This document shows positions 34,013 to 43,768 of a stretch of 64,000 bases of DNA, one piece after another. The notes beneath the pieces are model-generated. The model was not told where the DNA came from, did not search any database, and was given only the letters and a program-made list of their open reading frames with translations. Both the position numbers and the translations under genes were made by a program. Within the stretch, counting starts at the first letter, position 1. Every line of letters starts with the position of its first letter. This DNA comes from Tuctoria greenei. Lineage: Eukaryota > Streptophyta > Magnoliopsida > Poales > Poaceae. The stretch is from the NCBI GenBank assembly GCA_036927565.1, contig JAYESD010000007.1:132778230-132842229 (forward strand), in the 5' to 3' direction.

Positions 34013-36907
34013 AGTTTGAATTTGAAATCAAATCAAAAGAAAAAGAAATGAAAAAGAAAAAGAAAAGGGCAAAACTCCCCTATTGGGTCAAATCTCTCAC
34101 CCTCGGCCCATCTCTCCCCTCCCTCACTCACGGCCCAGCAGCCCTCTCCCCCTCTTTCTCTCTCCACCGGGCGGGGCCCGCCTGTCATCTTCTTCCCCCA
34201 GCAACTGCCCCCCTCTCTGCGCAGCGCCGCACCGCGCACCACCCCCCTACAACCACCGCTCCACGCGCGAATACACCCCAGGGAAACCGCCAACACGATC
34301 ACCACCAACCGCCACTTTCTTCCCCTCTATAAATTGGCGCCCTCCTCCACTCTTTCACCCTCTCTGCGCCTAACCCTAACTTCACCGACGTTGAGGTTTG
34401 TCTCGCGTGTTCTCAACGCCTCGACGATTGCCTTACTCTCCCCTCCACCCTAACCTCTTTGCCTTGTCGCCAGGAGCATGCCGGGCAAGCTTGCGTGGAG
34501 AAATTGTCAGGACTTAACCGGATTCATTGGGTGCCGACGCCAACTGCCGCCGCCCCTCGTTGTCGACCCTTCTCCCGCCGATTTCGGACTTTGAAACTCC
34601 CCTAGATTTGCTCCACTCTCTTCCCTCTCTCGTTTAGTGCTAAATGCTCGTAGTTTAGACGACTTTTGGGCCGGTTCGGCCAATGCCGGCGAGGTCTGCC
34701 GCCGCGCGCGTGCGGCCAGCGTCATCGGGACGACGTGGCCGCTTCTCGGCCATTGGTTTGAGGCCGACGGCTGAGATTAGAAGGCCATACCGGTTCGGCT
34801 ATATTAAATCTCGTGCGTTCATTTCAAAATCGATGACCCACATTGAAAGCTTCATTTCCCGCCGCCGCAATTACATCGAGACCCCTGGAATCTTGTGGGC
34901 TACCCCTGGATTTCTCTAGAATTCAAATCTAGCCCCTAGGTTTAGCAATCTAGCCCCTGGACTCTCTGAAAATACATTTAATCAACTAAATAAGCAATCT
35001 AACCTCTGGAAATTGGTGGAATCTTGTTTCTAGCCCCTGTACAGTATAGGAAAATTACCAGCTAGCCCCTGAGGTTTTATTTAATTGCTGAATATTGTTT
35101 ATAGGAGTCTTTAATGTGTAGGAAATAGATAAAAATGGTAAATAATTGTAAAAACAGTAGGAAAATTTGTGTAAATTCTTTTCATGCTGTAATAAAATTG
35201 TCAAGTGCACATAAAATATATTTTGACCCTAGAAAATTTATTAAAAATGTTTAAAATACATTTTGACCATAGAAAATTCAATAAAAATGACTTTAGCCTA
35301 TAAATAAATCTTAAAAATGTAAAATAAATATTAAATACATATTTTGGCTATGTAAAATAATAAATGCTTCGTAGGGACGCATTAGTGTAGAATTTTATGC
35401 TTATGTGTATACTGTGATGCCATGTATTGTGTGCTCTTTACTTATTTAGCTTTTATTTCTTTTTGCCATGCTTGGGCAATATATTTAGAGTCGTACTAAG
35501 ACCCCAACTTTAATCTCCAAGACCAAGACTTCAACAACAACCAGGTCTTCGAAGGAGGCAAGTGCCCTTTGACCATCTTGTACCAATTTTAGGATATTAG
35601 TTAGATGCATGCTAAATAAAATGATGACCTATTTCATGATACATGCCTTGTTTCATATAATTCCTTGTCACCTGATTTGGGTTGGGAAGTAGATAGGTTT
35701 TAATTATGCTTAGCCATGCTTAGACATTGAGAATGAGATTTCATACAAATGTGACATAATCTACTTTATGATTACTTTCATCATGATGGACATACAATAG
35801 TAGTGGATAGGAATCTGGTGGTTGGATAGTTTTGGCATGGTGCAGTTTGTACGAGACCCGAGATTGGATTTGGCACCACCAGATTCTAAGGACCGGTTTA
35901 TGGAGGAAGCCACTAAGCTTTAAAGTACCACCACGAGACTGATATGGGGCGGCTTGGTCAATTAATTAGGTTTCTCCCGATGAAATGCTAGTAGTTGGAT
36001 GGTGCGGGGAATGATGCAGGGGTACTGTTCTGGGAACCGCAAGGCTCAAGAGGGGGCTTCTGAGGTGGAGGTTACTCCAGGAATACCTCAGTAGCGAAAC
36101 CTCAGTGGGCTAGTACTAGTCGAGGAAACCTTTGTAAAGACCATGTAGTGATCTCCTGGCCTCACACCAAAAGAAGTGTGCAATGTGGTTAGCTACCACG
36201 GGCATTCAGGGAGGTTTGCTCAGTCCACCTGGCAACAGGAGATGAAATCACTGCTTGTGGGTAAAGGGTACACTCTCTGCAGAGATTTAGTAAAACTGTC
36301 ATGACAGCCGTGCTCACGGACAAGAGCGGCTTGAGGCCAATTCATAATTAGTTTATGGTTGGAAAAATGGTGGCTATTTATGATTCAAGTTACAATTATA
36401 ATCATTAATATGTGTTGGATTATTTCTTGAATTATGATATTGATAACTGAAAGCTAAGGTTAGGATCTAAGCATAGTGCTTAAGACATAATTAGCCTAAC
36501 CTTGTTCTAGCCAATCATGTCTTTCTCTTCCCACACTTGCTGAGTACTCTATGTACTCAAGAGTTTACTTTTCCATTAGAATATAAAGAAGAAGCGGCAC
36601 CGGAAGACTTCTTCGTCAACCCAGAGGACTTGGTCTAGGCTGGCGATCCTTCACGCAACTGCCTGTGAAGACGGAGCTCTATTTGTCTCGTCTTCCGCTG
36701 TAGTTTGGACTATGTAAATTATTCAGATAATGTAAATAGGTTTGTGATGTGTATTTATAGACCTTCGGGTCGTACTGTAAGACTATTTATGTACTCGAAC
36801 ATAGCTATGTAATGGTATTTCACTTTCGTCAACGCATGTACGATTCAACTGATCCTAGCGTACATATGATTAGCGTCTGTTCATCTTTTCGATGACCGCG
36901 CATGACA
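34013..36907 (+). repeat. 3' LTR of the gypsy element, 5'-truncated
   Basis: Corresponds to 16331-19246 of the 5' LTR. The join to pol falls in AGTTTGAA, shared by both parental sequences. The TATA box (CTATAAATTGG) is kept near 34327. The donor-like GTATGC of the 5' LTR reads ATTTGC here (about 34606). It ends CATGACA, followed by the TSD ATACA. Confidence 0.95.
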
Positions 36908-37082
36908 ATACAACAACTAAGTCAGTTCGGATCGTAATCGAACCGTGACCTGTCAAAACAAGTCAGACTTTTCCAGAGGTTCTGTATATATCGTACATGC
37001 GTGCATGATTGACATCGTATAACATATCAATCTAGTCTCTAGTTTCTTGCTGCCATCGTAATCCACTCCATCCTAACATCTA

Positions 37083-37153
37083 ATCCCTCCGTTTCAAATT
37101 AATTAGTTCAATTTTGAAGTAACTCAACACCAAATAATTCGAAATGAATGGAG
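37083..37153. repeat. degenerate Stowaway-like MITE
   Basis: Ends ATCCCTCCGTTTCAAATTA and its imperfect complement AATTCGAAATGAATGGAG, flanked by TA. The length of about 71 bp and the CTCC(G)TT(T)C end fit Stowaway. Confidence 0.6.
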
Positions 37154-37165
37154 TATTGTTACGTA

Positions 37166-37242
37166 CTGCCTCCGTCCATAAAAATTTATCACTTTCTAGT
37201 TCAAAATTGAACTAAAACTTTATAAAGTTTTGGAGACAGGAG
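37166..37242. repeat. degenerate Stowaway-like MITE
   Basis: CTGCCTCCGTCCATAAAAA at one end and TTTTGGAGACAGGAG at the other, TA on both sides, with an internal palindrome TTCAAAATTGAA. About 77 bp. Confidence 0.6.
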
Positions 37243-37461
37243 TATATTAAAAATTTTAGCGCGTGCTGGAGCACAATTGATGGGCTAGTCACTTAAAATT
37301 CTTTTAGACTCCCGTGGAAATTCACAAGCACATTGAACTAAAACTTGATAAAGTTTTGCAGACAGAAGGAGTATATTAAAAATTTTAGCGCGTGCTGGAG
37401 CACAATTGATGGGCTAGTCACTTAAAATTCTTTTAGACTCCCGTGGAAATTCACAAGCACA
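37206..37461. repeat. tandem duplication, two units of about 126 and 130 bp
   Basis: Unit 1 (37206-37331) and unit 2 (37332-37461) both run from ATTGAACTAAAACTT to TTCACAAGCAC and are nearly identical. The duplication starts inside the second MITE, so it is younger than that insertion. Confidence 0.9.
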
Positions 37462-37800
37462 CTGCTAGAAATAGATTGATTATATTTTTCAACTTCTGGA
37501 AACAAATCGCAACAGTCGTTACACAACAATCATCACTGATATAATTCATATGGATAGTGGTTGCTAGATTTGTATATACAGACTACAGAGACAAGTGTCT
37601 CCATATAACTGCTGTTACATTTCCGTATGTATTGATATAACGGCTGTTATATATTTTGCATAAATGCGCTATTATGTTGCAGTTTCTTCGGTAGTTTAAA
37701 AACGACAGCAGTTTTATGTCTTTGGTACTAACTCTGTTTTTTTATCGCGAACTATTTCATTTTTAGTTAAGCACCCGATCTGTCAGTCCCTTTCTCTGCA

Positions 37801-39489
37801 ATGGCAGCACGCACAGTCCTTCTTCCCTTCGACGAAACACAATGGATCATCCGAGTCCGCCGGATCCTCGAAGAGGAGGAGATCGAGCTCTGCGACGATC
37901 AGCCCATCTCCGTCTTTGACGTGCCCAAGACTCTGTTGTCTACTAAACCTGAAGCTTATACCCCTCAGCTGGTCTCCCTTGGCCCTTATCACCACAGCCG
38001 CGACGAGCTCGGTGACATGGAGAGATACAAGCTGTCAGCGGCCAAGAGAGCGCAGATCCACCTCCCAGGCATGGACCTTCAACTGCTCGTGCATGGCTTT
38101 ACCAAATTAGAGCATCGCATTCGTGCTCACTATCACAGGTCGGTTACAGGTAGCAGACAGAAACTACGTTAGTTTCTTTAACTTCAAAAAATTTCAATTC
38201 CTTGGTTCTTTTTCAGGCACCTAAATCTCAGCAACGAGACGTTAGGGTGGATGCTGGCGATCGATGTGTCATTTCTCCTCGAGTTCCTTCAGACATTCAG
38301 CAAGGATAGTAACAAGAGGGCACTGCAGAGGATCCCCTCGAGAATGTCCCATCTTGTAGATCCCTCTCGGAGAACGTCCTCACATAGCATGCTGTTACGT
38401 GATATTGTAATGCTGGAAAACCAGGTCCCTCTGTTTCTGCTCCTAGAGGCGATCGAGCGCCGGTGCTCTTCAACACAGCCTGCACAATCTGTGGTCAGCT
38501 CTTTGCTGATCGGGTTCTTCCATGAAGTGTCCACGTTCAGGGGAACTGGCTGTCCATGCACCGACGTCAACCGACACTTCCACTTGCTCGACTTCCTGTA
38601 CTCAAACATGGTGCCTAGATGTACAGAGGAATCAGATGGCACTAATGAAGAAGCACAAGACGAGTCGTCACGTTGCAAACACGATCACGGAAGAAAGATG
38701 AGTTTGAATTCGACAATGGAATTTTTTGTTAAGCGTGGCTCGAAGTTGGTGTCAGTGCTAATGGATTTCACAGTGAGAATCCTAGTGAAGTTTATTGCCA
38801 GCCTTCCTTGCCTCTCCGTGCTCAGTCAACCCATCGAGCAGCTAACACGACAAGCCTCTGAACCAAGCGTCCCGAACAGGAACAACCTATCACCTCTGCT
38901 GGAAGAGATTGCAGTGCCTTCTGTCGCCGAGCTAGCTTACGCCGGCGTCAAGTTCTGTCCAACGGTTGGTGACCTCTCCATGATCAACTTCTCCCCAGAA
39001 ACCGCAACGCTGCACCTACCGGTGATCGGCGTCGACATCAACAGCGAGGTCGTGCTGCGAAACCTGGTCGCTTACGAGGCCTCGGTGGTTACCGGGCCGC
39101 TGATATTTGCGCGATACGTCGAGCTCATGAACGGGATCATCGACACCGAGGAGGACGCGCGGCTGCTGAGGGAATGCGGCATAATACTGAACGACCTCAA
39201 GAGCAACAAGGAAGTGGCCGAGCTGTGGAATGGCATGACCAGATCGGTGAGGCTGACGAGGGTGCCGGCGTTGGATAAGGTGATCGACGACCTGAACCGG
39301 CATTACAGCAGCTGTTGGAAGGTGAAGATCACGAACTTCGTGAAGGCGCACGTCCTTGGCTTCAGGGAGTTGCTCGGTTGCGTCGCCATGGTCATGCTGT
39401 TACTCTTCGTGGGTCTCCAGGTGTTCTGCGTGGCTCGTGGTTGCGTCCCTGCTTCGTATCGTATGGCAAGCAGAAAAGTTGGAGCCTGA
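37801..39489 (+). CDS. DUF247 (UPF0481-type) plant membrane protein, two exons
   Basis: Exon 1 is 37801-38138, the intron 38139-38216 (GT...TTTTTCAG) and exon 2 38217-39489, giving 536 residues with no stop. The splice joins ..RAHYHR to HLNLSNETL in frame. Family features: VPKTLL (about residue 42), YTPQLVSLGPYHH and LGDMERYK at the N-terminus; VMLENQVPLFLL (about 165); a variable middle; AYEASV in the C-terminal third; and one strong membrane segment near the end (LLGCVAMVMLLLFVGLQVF). DUF247 proteins are large plant-specific families of mostly unknown function. In grasses some sit at the S and Z self-incompatibility loci, but nothing here shows that this one does. It is the only intact host-like gene in the window, and both sides are transposon sequence. 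Confidence 0.9.
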
Positions 39490-40173
39490 ACAGCTACTAA
39501 ACACAGTAAGCATATCTGACGAGAAATTAGCAGTTATTACTCACTAGCGATGAATTTCCTTTGTATTTAATGTTGAAATCTTGATTTAAAAAAATAGTTT
39601 TTTTCACTAATAGAACAGGTTGAATTATTGCCGTTGTCAGGTGCACATTGCTTTGACCCATGTTCCACGGTATTCAAAAGTTAATGCCATTCTTCAGTTT
39701 GAAAAAACCACGAGAAGTAATTTAAATTTCATGCAACAAGAAATTCATGCATAGAGATTGAATCGGAACGGGACATAAAATGGCCACAAATGAATTTACT
39801 GAACAATTTCGGCAGATAGACGAGATGAGAATAATCGCGTACATATTTGAAGCTGGAAGAACTGCTGTAGATCTGACGACGAGCAGTCACTGCAGACGTT
39901 GGTAGCGACGTTGGGCAGAAGCGCCCGATCTTCTCTGACTCGTGATGAAGAACGTGAGCATTCACGAGAAGCGCTTCCCAAAAACCTTATTCGCTCTCTC
40001 CCGGTGCAGGATCGCAAGAGCGAGAGGTTCTGGAGACCTGCTCTCCCGATCGTCGGTGCACGCTGGCACTCGGTATAAAGTAGACTAGACGGCGGCGCAA
40101 GGAACACGAATGGGGGACGAAATGGATCTGATTGTGAGATTAACTGCCCTGCCACGTGTTGACGGCTGTTATA
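39490..40173. other. downstream region of the DUF247 gene; possible old LTR fragment
   Basis: About 680 bp. On the minus strand 40090-39796 has a TATA-like CTTTATACC followed by a C/T-rich leader-like stretch containing GGTTTTTGGGAAGCGCTTCTC. It looks like the promoter and leader of a retrotransposon LTR, but I cannot define ends or a family. The overlapping ORFs are not convincing. Confidence 0.35.
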
Positions 40174-40175
40174 TA

Positions 40176-40255
40176 CTCCCTCCGTCCCAAAAAGTTTATC
40201 GCTTTGCAGTTCAAAAATGAACTCCAAAGCGACAAAATTTTTGGGACGGAGGGAG
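40176..40255. mobile_element. Stowaway MITE (80 bp)
   Basis: Near-perfect terminal inverted repeats CTCCCTCCGTCCCAAAAA and TTTTTGGGACGGAGGGAG with TA target duplications at 40174-40175 and 40256-40257. The interior is also palindromic (GCTTTG...CAAAGC), so the whole unit can fold as a hairpin. Confidence 0.97.
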
Positions 40256-40261
40256 TACCAA

Positions 40262-40740
40262 CACTATAGGAATCCCGACGATTTGCAACGGCCAGGACCG
40301 TCGCAAATAAGCTAGAAACCATCACAAATAAGCTATTTGCGACAGCTTTCTCTATTTGCTACAGCTTTTGGCCATCGCAAATAAGCTTATTTGCGACGAC
40401 CACCGTCGCAAATAGGCTTATTTGCGACGATCGGCAGTAGCCGTCGCAAATTATTGCCAGAGGGACGGTGGGCCCCACAGGGCGAGTTGCAACGGCGTGG
40501 CCGTCACAATTAAGACCCTATTTGCGACAGTCTGGCCGTCACAAATAAGGTCAGCTGATGGGTCCCACGCGGTCAACTGACGGGGCCCACGCCGCCATTT
40601 GCGATGGCCTGGCCATCGCAATTAGGGCCTTAATTGCGAGGCTAGGCCGTCGCAAATAACAGAGGCTTAATTGCGACAGCCTGGGACCTTATTTGCGACG
40701 ATACTGTATAAAAAGCCGTCGCAAATAAGGTTTTTTATTT
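40262..40740. repeat. CACTA terminus and sub-terminal repeats
   Basis: At least sixteen copies of (A/T)TTGCGACGGCC in both orientations, often as paired inverted copies. In En/Spm elements such repeats bind the element-encoded TnpA-like protein (family knowledge). Confidence 0.93.
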
Positions 40741-40891
40741 TTTTTAAAAAAACTGAAAATACTACCCGACTCGATGGCCAGAATTACAGAACAAGCAATA
40801 TATAACAAACAGTCACATAAATATCATAACATTCACAAAACACATCACAACACATTGTCGATACATCTGACCTCTGAAGCCAAACAAGGGC

Positions 40892-43639
40892 TCACTCGCC
40901 CATCTGACCTCTGAAGCCACCTCCGAAGCCACATCCAAAGTCGAAGTCGTCGTCGCGCTTCATTCCAGGTGGCAGTAGCGATGGCGACGGAGTTTGTGCA
41001 GCCATCGCAGATCCCTGCAATTAATAAAACTTAGAGTTAGAATATAAATGCATCAATATCTCTCCCTCCCTCTCCCTCTATTTCTATCTAAATCCCCTCT
41101 CTTCCTCTCTTCTTTCATTCCTCTCTCTCTATCTCTCTATTGCTATCATTTTCCCTCTATCTTCCTCCCTCTATCTCAATCTACATCTCCCTTTCTCTCT
41201 CTCTCTTCCTCTCCTTCTGTCTCCAATCTCCCTCTCTCCCATCATTCCTCTCCCACTCTATCTAACTATCTCTAACTCTTTCTTCTATCTCCCTCTTTCT
41301 TCCATCTCAATCCTTTTCTTCTATCTAACTATCTCCTCTCTATTCTATCTCAATCCTTTTTTTCTCTATCTTCCTCTCTCTTCTAACTTCATCTCTCACT
41401 CTATCTATCTTTCACTGTCACTCAATTTCCTCGCTTTATTTTGGTTAAGTTGAGTTAAAACTAGAATTGTTAAGTTGACATAGAAAATTACCTGACCCGC
41501 AGAAGAAGGATCGTCTGGAAGGACCGATGGTAGTGGCAGTAGCTGGATCCCCAGACCTTGCGCCCGAGCCATGGCCTGTCATTGCAAACATTAAATGTTA
41601 CCTATTAGTAAGTCATTTATGCTGAATTAATGAGAACTTTAGTTTTTATTTTATTACGTCCATTGCTTCCCGCATCTGCGCCAACACTGCTGCCTGGGAA
41701 TGGATCATGGTCTCCATCGCGATCCTTTGGCGTTCCGCCTTCTCCTATCGCCGGAGGTTCTCTTCTATAGTTTGTCGGAGGGACTGCATCTCAATGTCAC
41801 TCTGCGAGACGCGATGACCTGCCGTGCCCACCGAAGAAGCCTGCGTGGAGCTGCCTCTCGCAGGTCTCCCCGCCCTCGAGTCGACAACTCCGTCGAATAT
41901 GGCGAGCCTATAAAAAAGAGAGTCAGTAATATGAAATTGAAATATCTTGAATACTTCGAATTGAAAATGATAAAATGACTTATAAATTCACCTTCCGTGT
42001 GCTTTTCCACCTTCGCTTGCATACGCGGCTTGAGGATCGATTGGTTCACGTTCCCAATCGAAATCTTCGCCGTGTATCTTCCTAGCCTCCTCCCTGTACT
42101 TAGCCTGCAAAACAAGGAAACCGTATAAGTTCAACAATATATATAGTTATATTTAATATGAATGATTTCTAAACTTACCAATCACTCGGCTACAGCCTGA
42201 CTGCACCTCTGAGGCTGAGAAGGGTCCCTGTGACCTCTCTTCCAAATCTCAGCAGGGGTCGGTGGCACCCCCGTCTCACGCTCCTGTCAATACGTGTTAG
42301 TACGAACAATATATTATGAATATATAAACATAAGTTACATACACTTACCATGCGTTTAGCTAGACGCAAGTGGTTATCTTGACCATGCCTGCTCTTCCCC
42401 TCGACCCCTCTGCACTCTCGAGCCTTCCCGGACTTAGCCTTAAAATCATCGCTAGACCAGTAGCGACAAAGGGCCCGAAATGCATCAGTCCGACCTTGCA
42501 ACCAGCTCACGTGGCCCTGCACATAATTGTAAGTCGTTAAAAATACCATCGAGGAAAGTATCAGAAAAAATACTTACTACACCCAACGTACCTGCACGTA
42601 CTCCTCCTCCTTCAGGTGCCTCTCACTCTCTTGCCGAAAGTGTAGCACGTGGTGCTGGTTCGCCTTCAAGTGTTCATTAATAATTTGAACATGAGCATTC
42701 GACAAAGCTTGTCGAAGCGCCTTGGCAGCGTTGTAGTGGAACACTCTCCTCACATCCTCAACCATGCGAGGGTCGTTCGGGTCCTCTAAAATATACCTTG
42801 CCTGTGATAAAGAATATATTGAAGAGATGTTCATTAAAAGAGTTTCAGAGTTAAAACTTAGAAACTATTTTTAACATACTTACCATAAAATCGGCCCATA
42901 TGGCCTCTTGAAGGTTGCCGTGCTCCTGGTGATGGACACGTGCGTAGTCCTCCCACGAAAGAGCAGACACCCCGTCGATGACCCCGAGATAGTGCAAACG
43001 CACTAAGGACTCGAGGACACCGTTCACCGGTCTTTGGTGTCTCTCACCGGTGAAAGACGTGTCATCCCAAACCCTGCAAGATATTTATTGATTCATTACT
43101 TAAGTAACCAAAAGAAACTAAAATTGAACACTATAATTTTTATTACCTGTCTCCAACTGGACGAATCACGATCATCTGTGAAGGTACCACAGGAGGACTG
43201 ACAAAGTGAGTCCTCCTCGTCCTGCACGTCTGCTGGGGCGCCACGTCAAGTGACCCAGATGGCTCATCACCAGCCAAGTCAAAGGCCTCAGGAACAGAAG
43301 GATCGCTAGCCGAGGGCTGGCTGGCCGAGGGCTGGCTGGCCTAGGGCTGGCTCACCGAAGGGTAGCCAAGGTCAACTGGCGCCGCAACCTCTGAGTTAGC
43401 CAGTGAGGACTACAACATTCAAATGATTCACAAGTAAGTTTAACGTGAAAATGAATTTAAAGAATTTGTCAAAAACGAGTGAAATTTACCCGTGACAAAG
43501 CTCTAGAGCTGCTCAGAACGTGCCCCAGCAGCTGAGAGCGTCTGCTCCCAGTCGACGAGGTACCAGCGAAAGCGTCCTCAAGTCTAGAGGGGTAGAACCC
43601 CCTCGTCAGCGGCACCTTCTTACCCTTCTTTGACGCCAT
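40892..43639 (-). pseudogene. CACTA second gene (TnpA-like / Transposase_24 type), multi-exon
   Basis: The ATG at 43639 begins MASKKGKKVPLTRGFYPSR. Readable exons follow on the minus strand: a Ser/Pro-rich part with a 15-bp tandem repeat (43309-43355, QPSAS units, one ending in a TAG); RVWDDTSFTGERHQRPVNG (about 43073); YILEDPNDPRMVEDVRRVF with the coiled-coil segment to 42577; SDDFKAKSGKARECRGVEG (about 42450), the Transposase_24 signature; and two short Pro/Met-rich exons (41572-41490, 41013-40892) ending GGFRGQMGE then TGA. Exon edges are approximate. The product is likely the DNA-binding accessory protein that recognises the sub-terminal repeats. The TAG in the repeat suggests decay. Confidence 0.7.
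41050..41440. repeat. CT-rich low-complexity tract inside a CACTA intron
   Basis: About 390 bases composed largely of CTCTCC, TCTATC and CTTCC blocks without a fixed period. The ORFs in it are composition artefacts. Confidence 0.85.
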
Positions 43640-43768
43640 CCCGTTTCAATAGATAATCAGTAAATATGCAAATAAGATATACAAAATTAATGTTACTATC
43701 TTCAAGAAAACATTACTTGTAATCACTTTCAAAAATTCATCAACATCATTATCATGTGCCCTACTCCT

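Larger units (their letters stand above)
16228..36907 (+). mobile_element. Ty3/gypsy retrotransposon, Tekay/Del-like, interrupted and 3'-deleted
   Basis: The 5' LTR (16228-19246) starts TGTAACACCC and ends in TGACA. The 3' LTR is truncated (34013-36907) and ends in the matching CATGACA. The target duplication ATACA is present on both sides (16223-16227 and 36908-36912), so this is one insertion. Domain order is gag, protease, RT, RNase H, integrase. The 3-kb LTR with a TGTAACACCC start and the long leader with an upstream ORF fit Tekay/Del chromoviruses. A copia element sits inside RNase H (23439-32994). A deletion has removed the integrase C-terminus, any chromodomain, the polypurine tract and the first 103 bases or so of the 3' LTR. 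Confidence 0.93.
36913..37800 (+). other. upstream region of the DUF247 gene with degenerate MITEs
   Basis: Low-copy-looking sequence between the gypsy element and the DUF247 start. It holds two Stowaway-like repeats (37083-37153, 37166-37242) and the tandem duplication 37206-37461. An AT-rich TATATATT stretch near 37648 could serve as a core promoter, but it is about 150 bases from the ATG and is not proven. Confidence 0.5.

Noticed and set aside
39796..40227. 143-residue minus-strand ORF next to the Stowaway MITE
   Set aside because: It starts inside the MITE and reads a promoter/leader-like sequence with no domain. It is not a credible gene.
40262..40740. CRISPR-like appearance of evenly spaced short repeats
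   Set aside because: Units occur in both orientations with irregular spacing at a CACTA terminus, which is typical sub-terminal repeat structure in a plant genome.
41048..41275. Ser/Leu/Pro-rich ORF that looks like a signal peptide
   Set aside because: Produced by the CT-rich tract in an intron of the CACTA gene.
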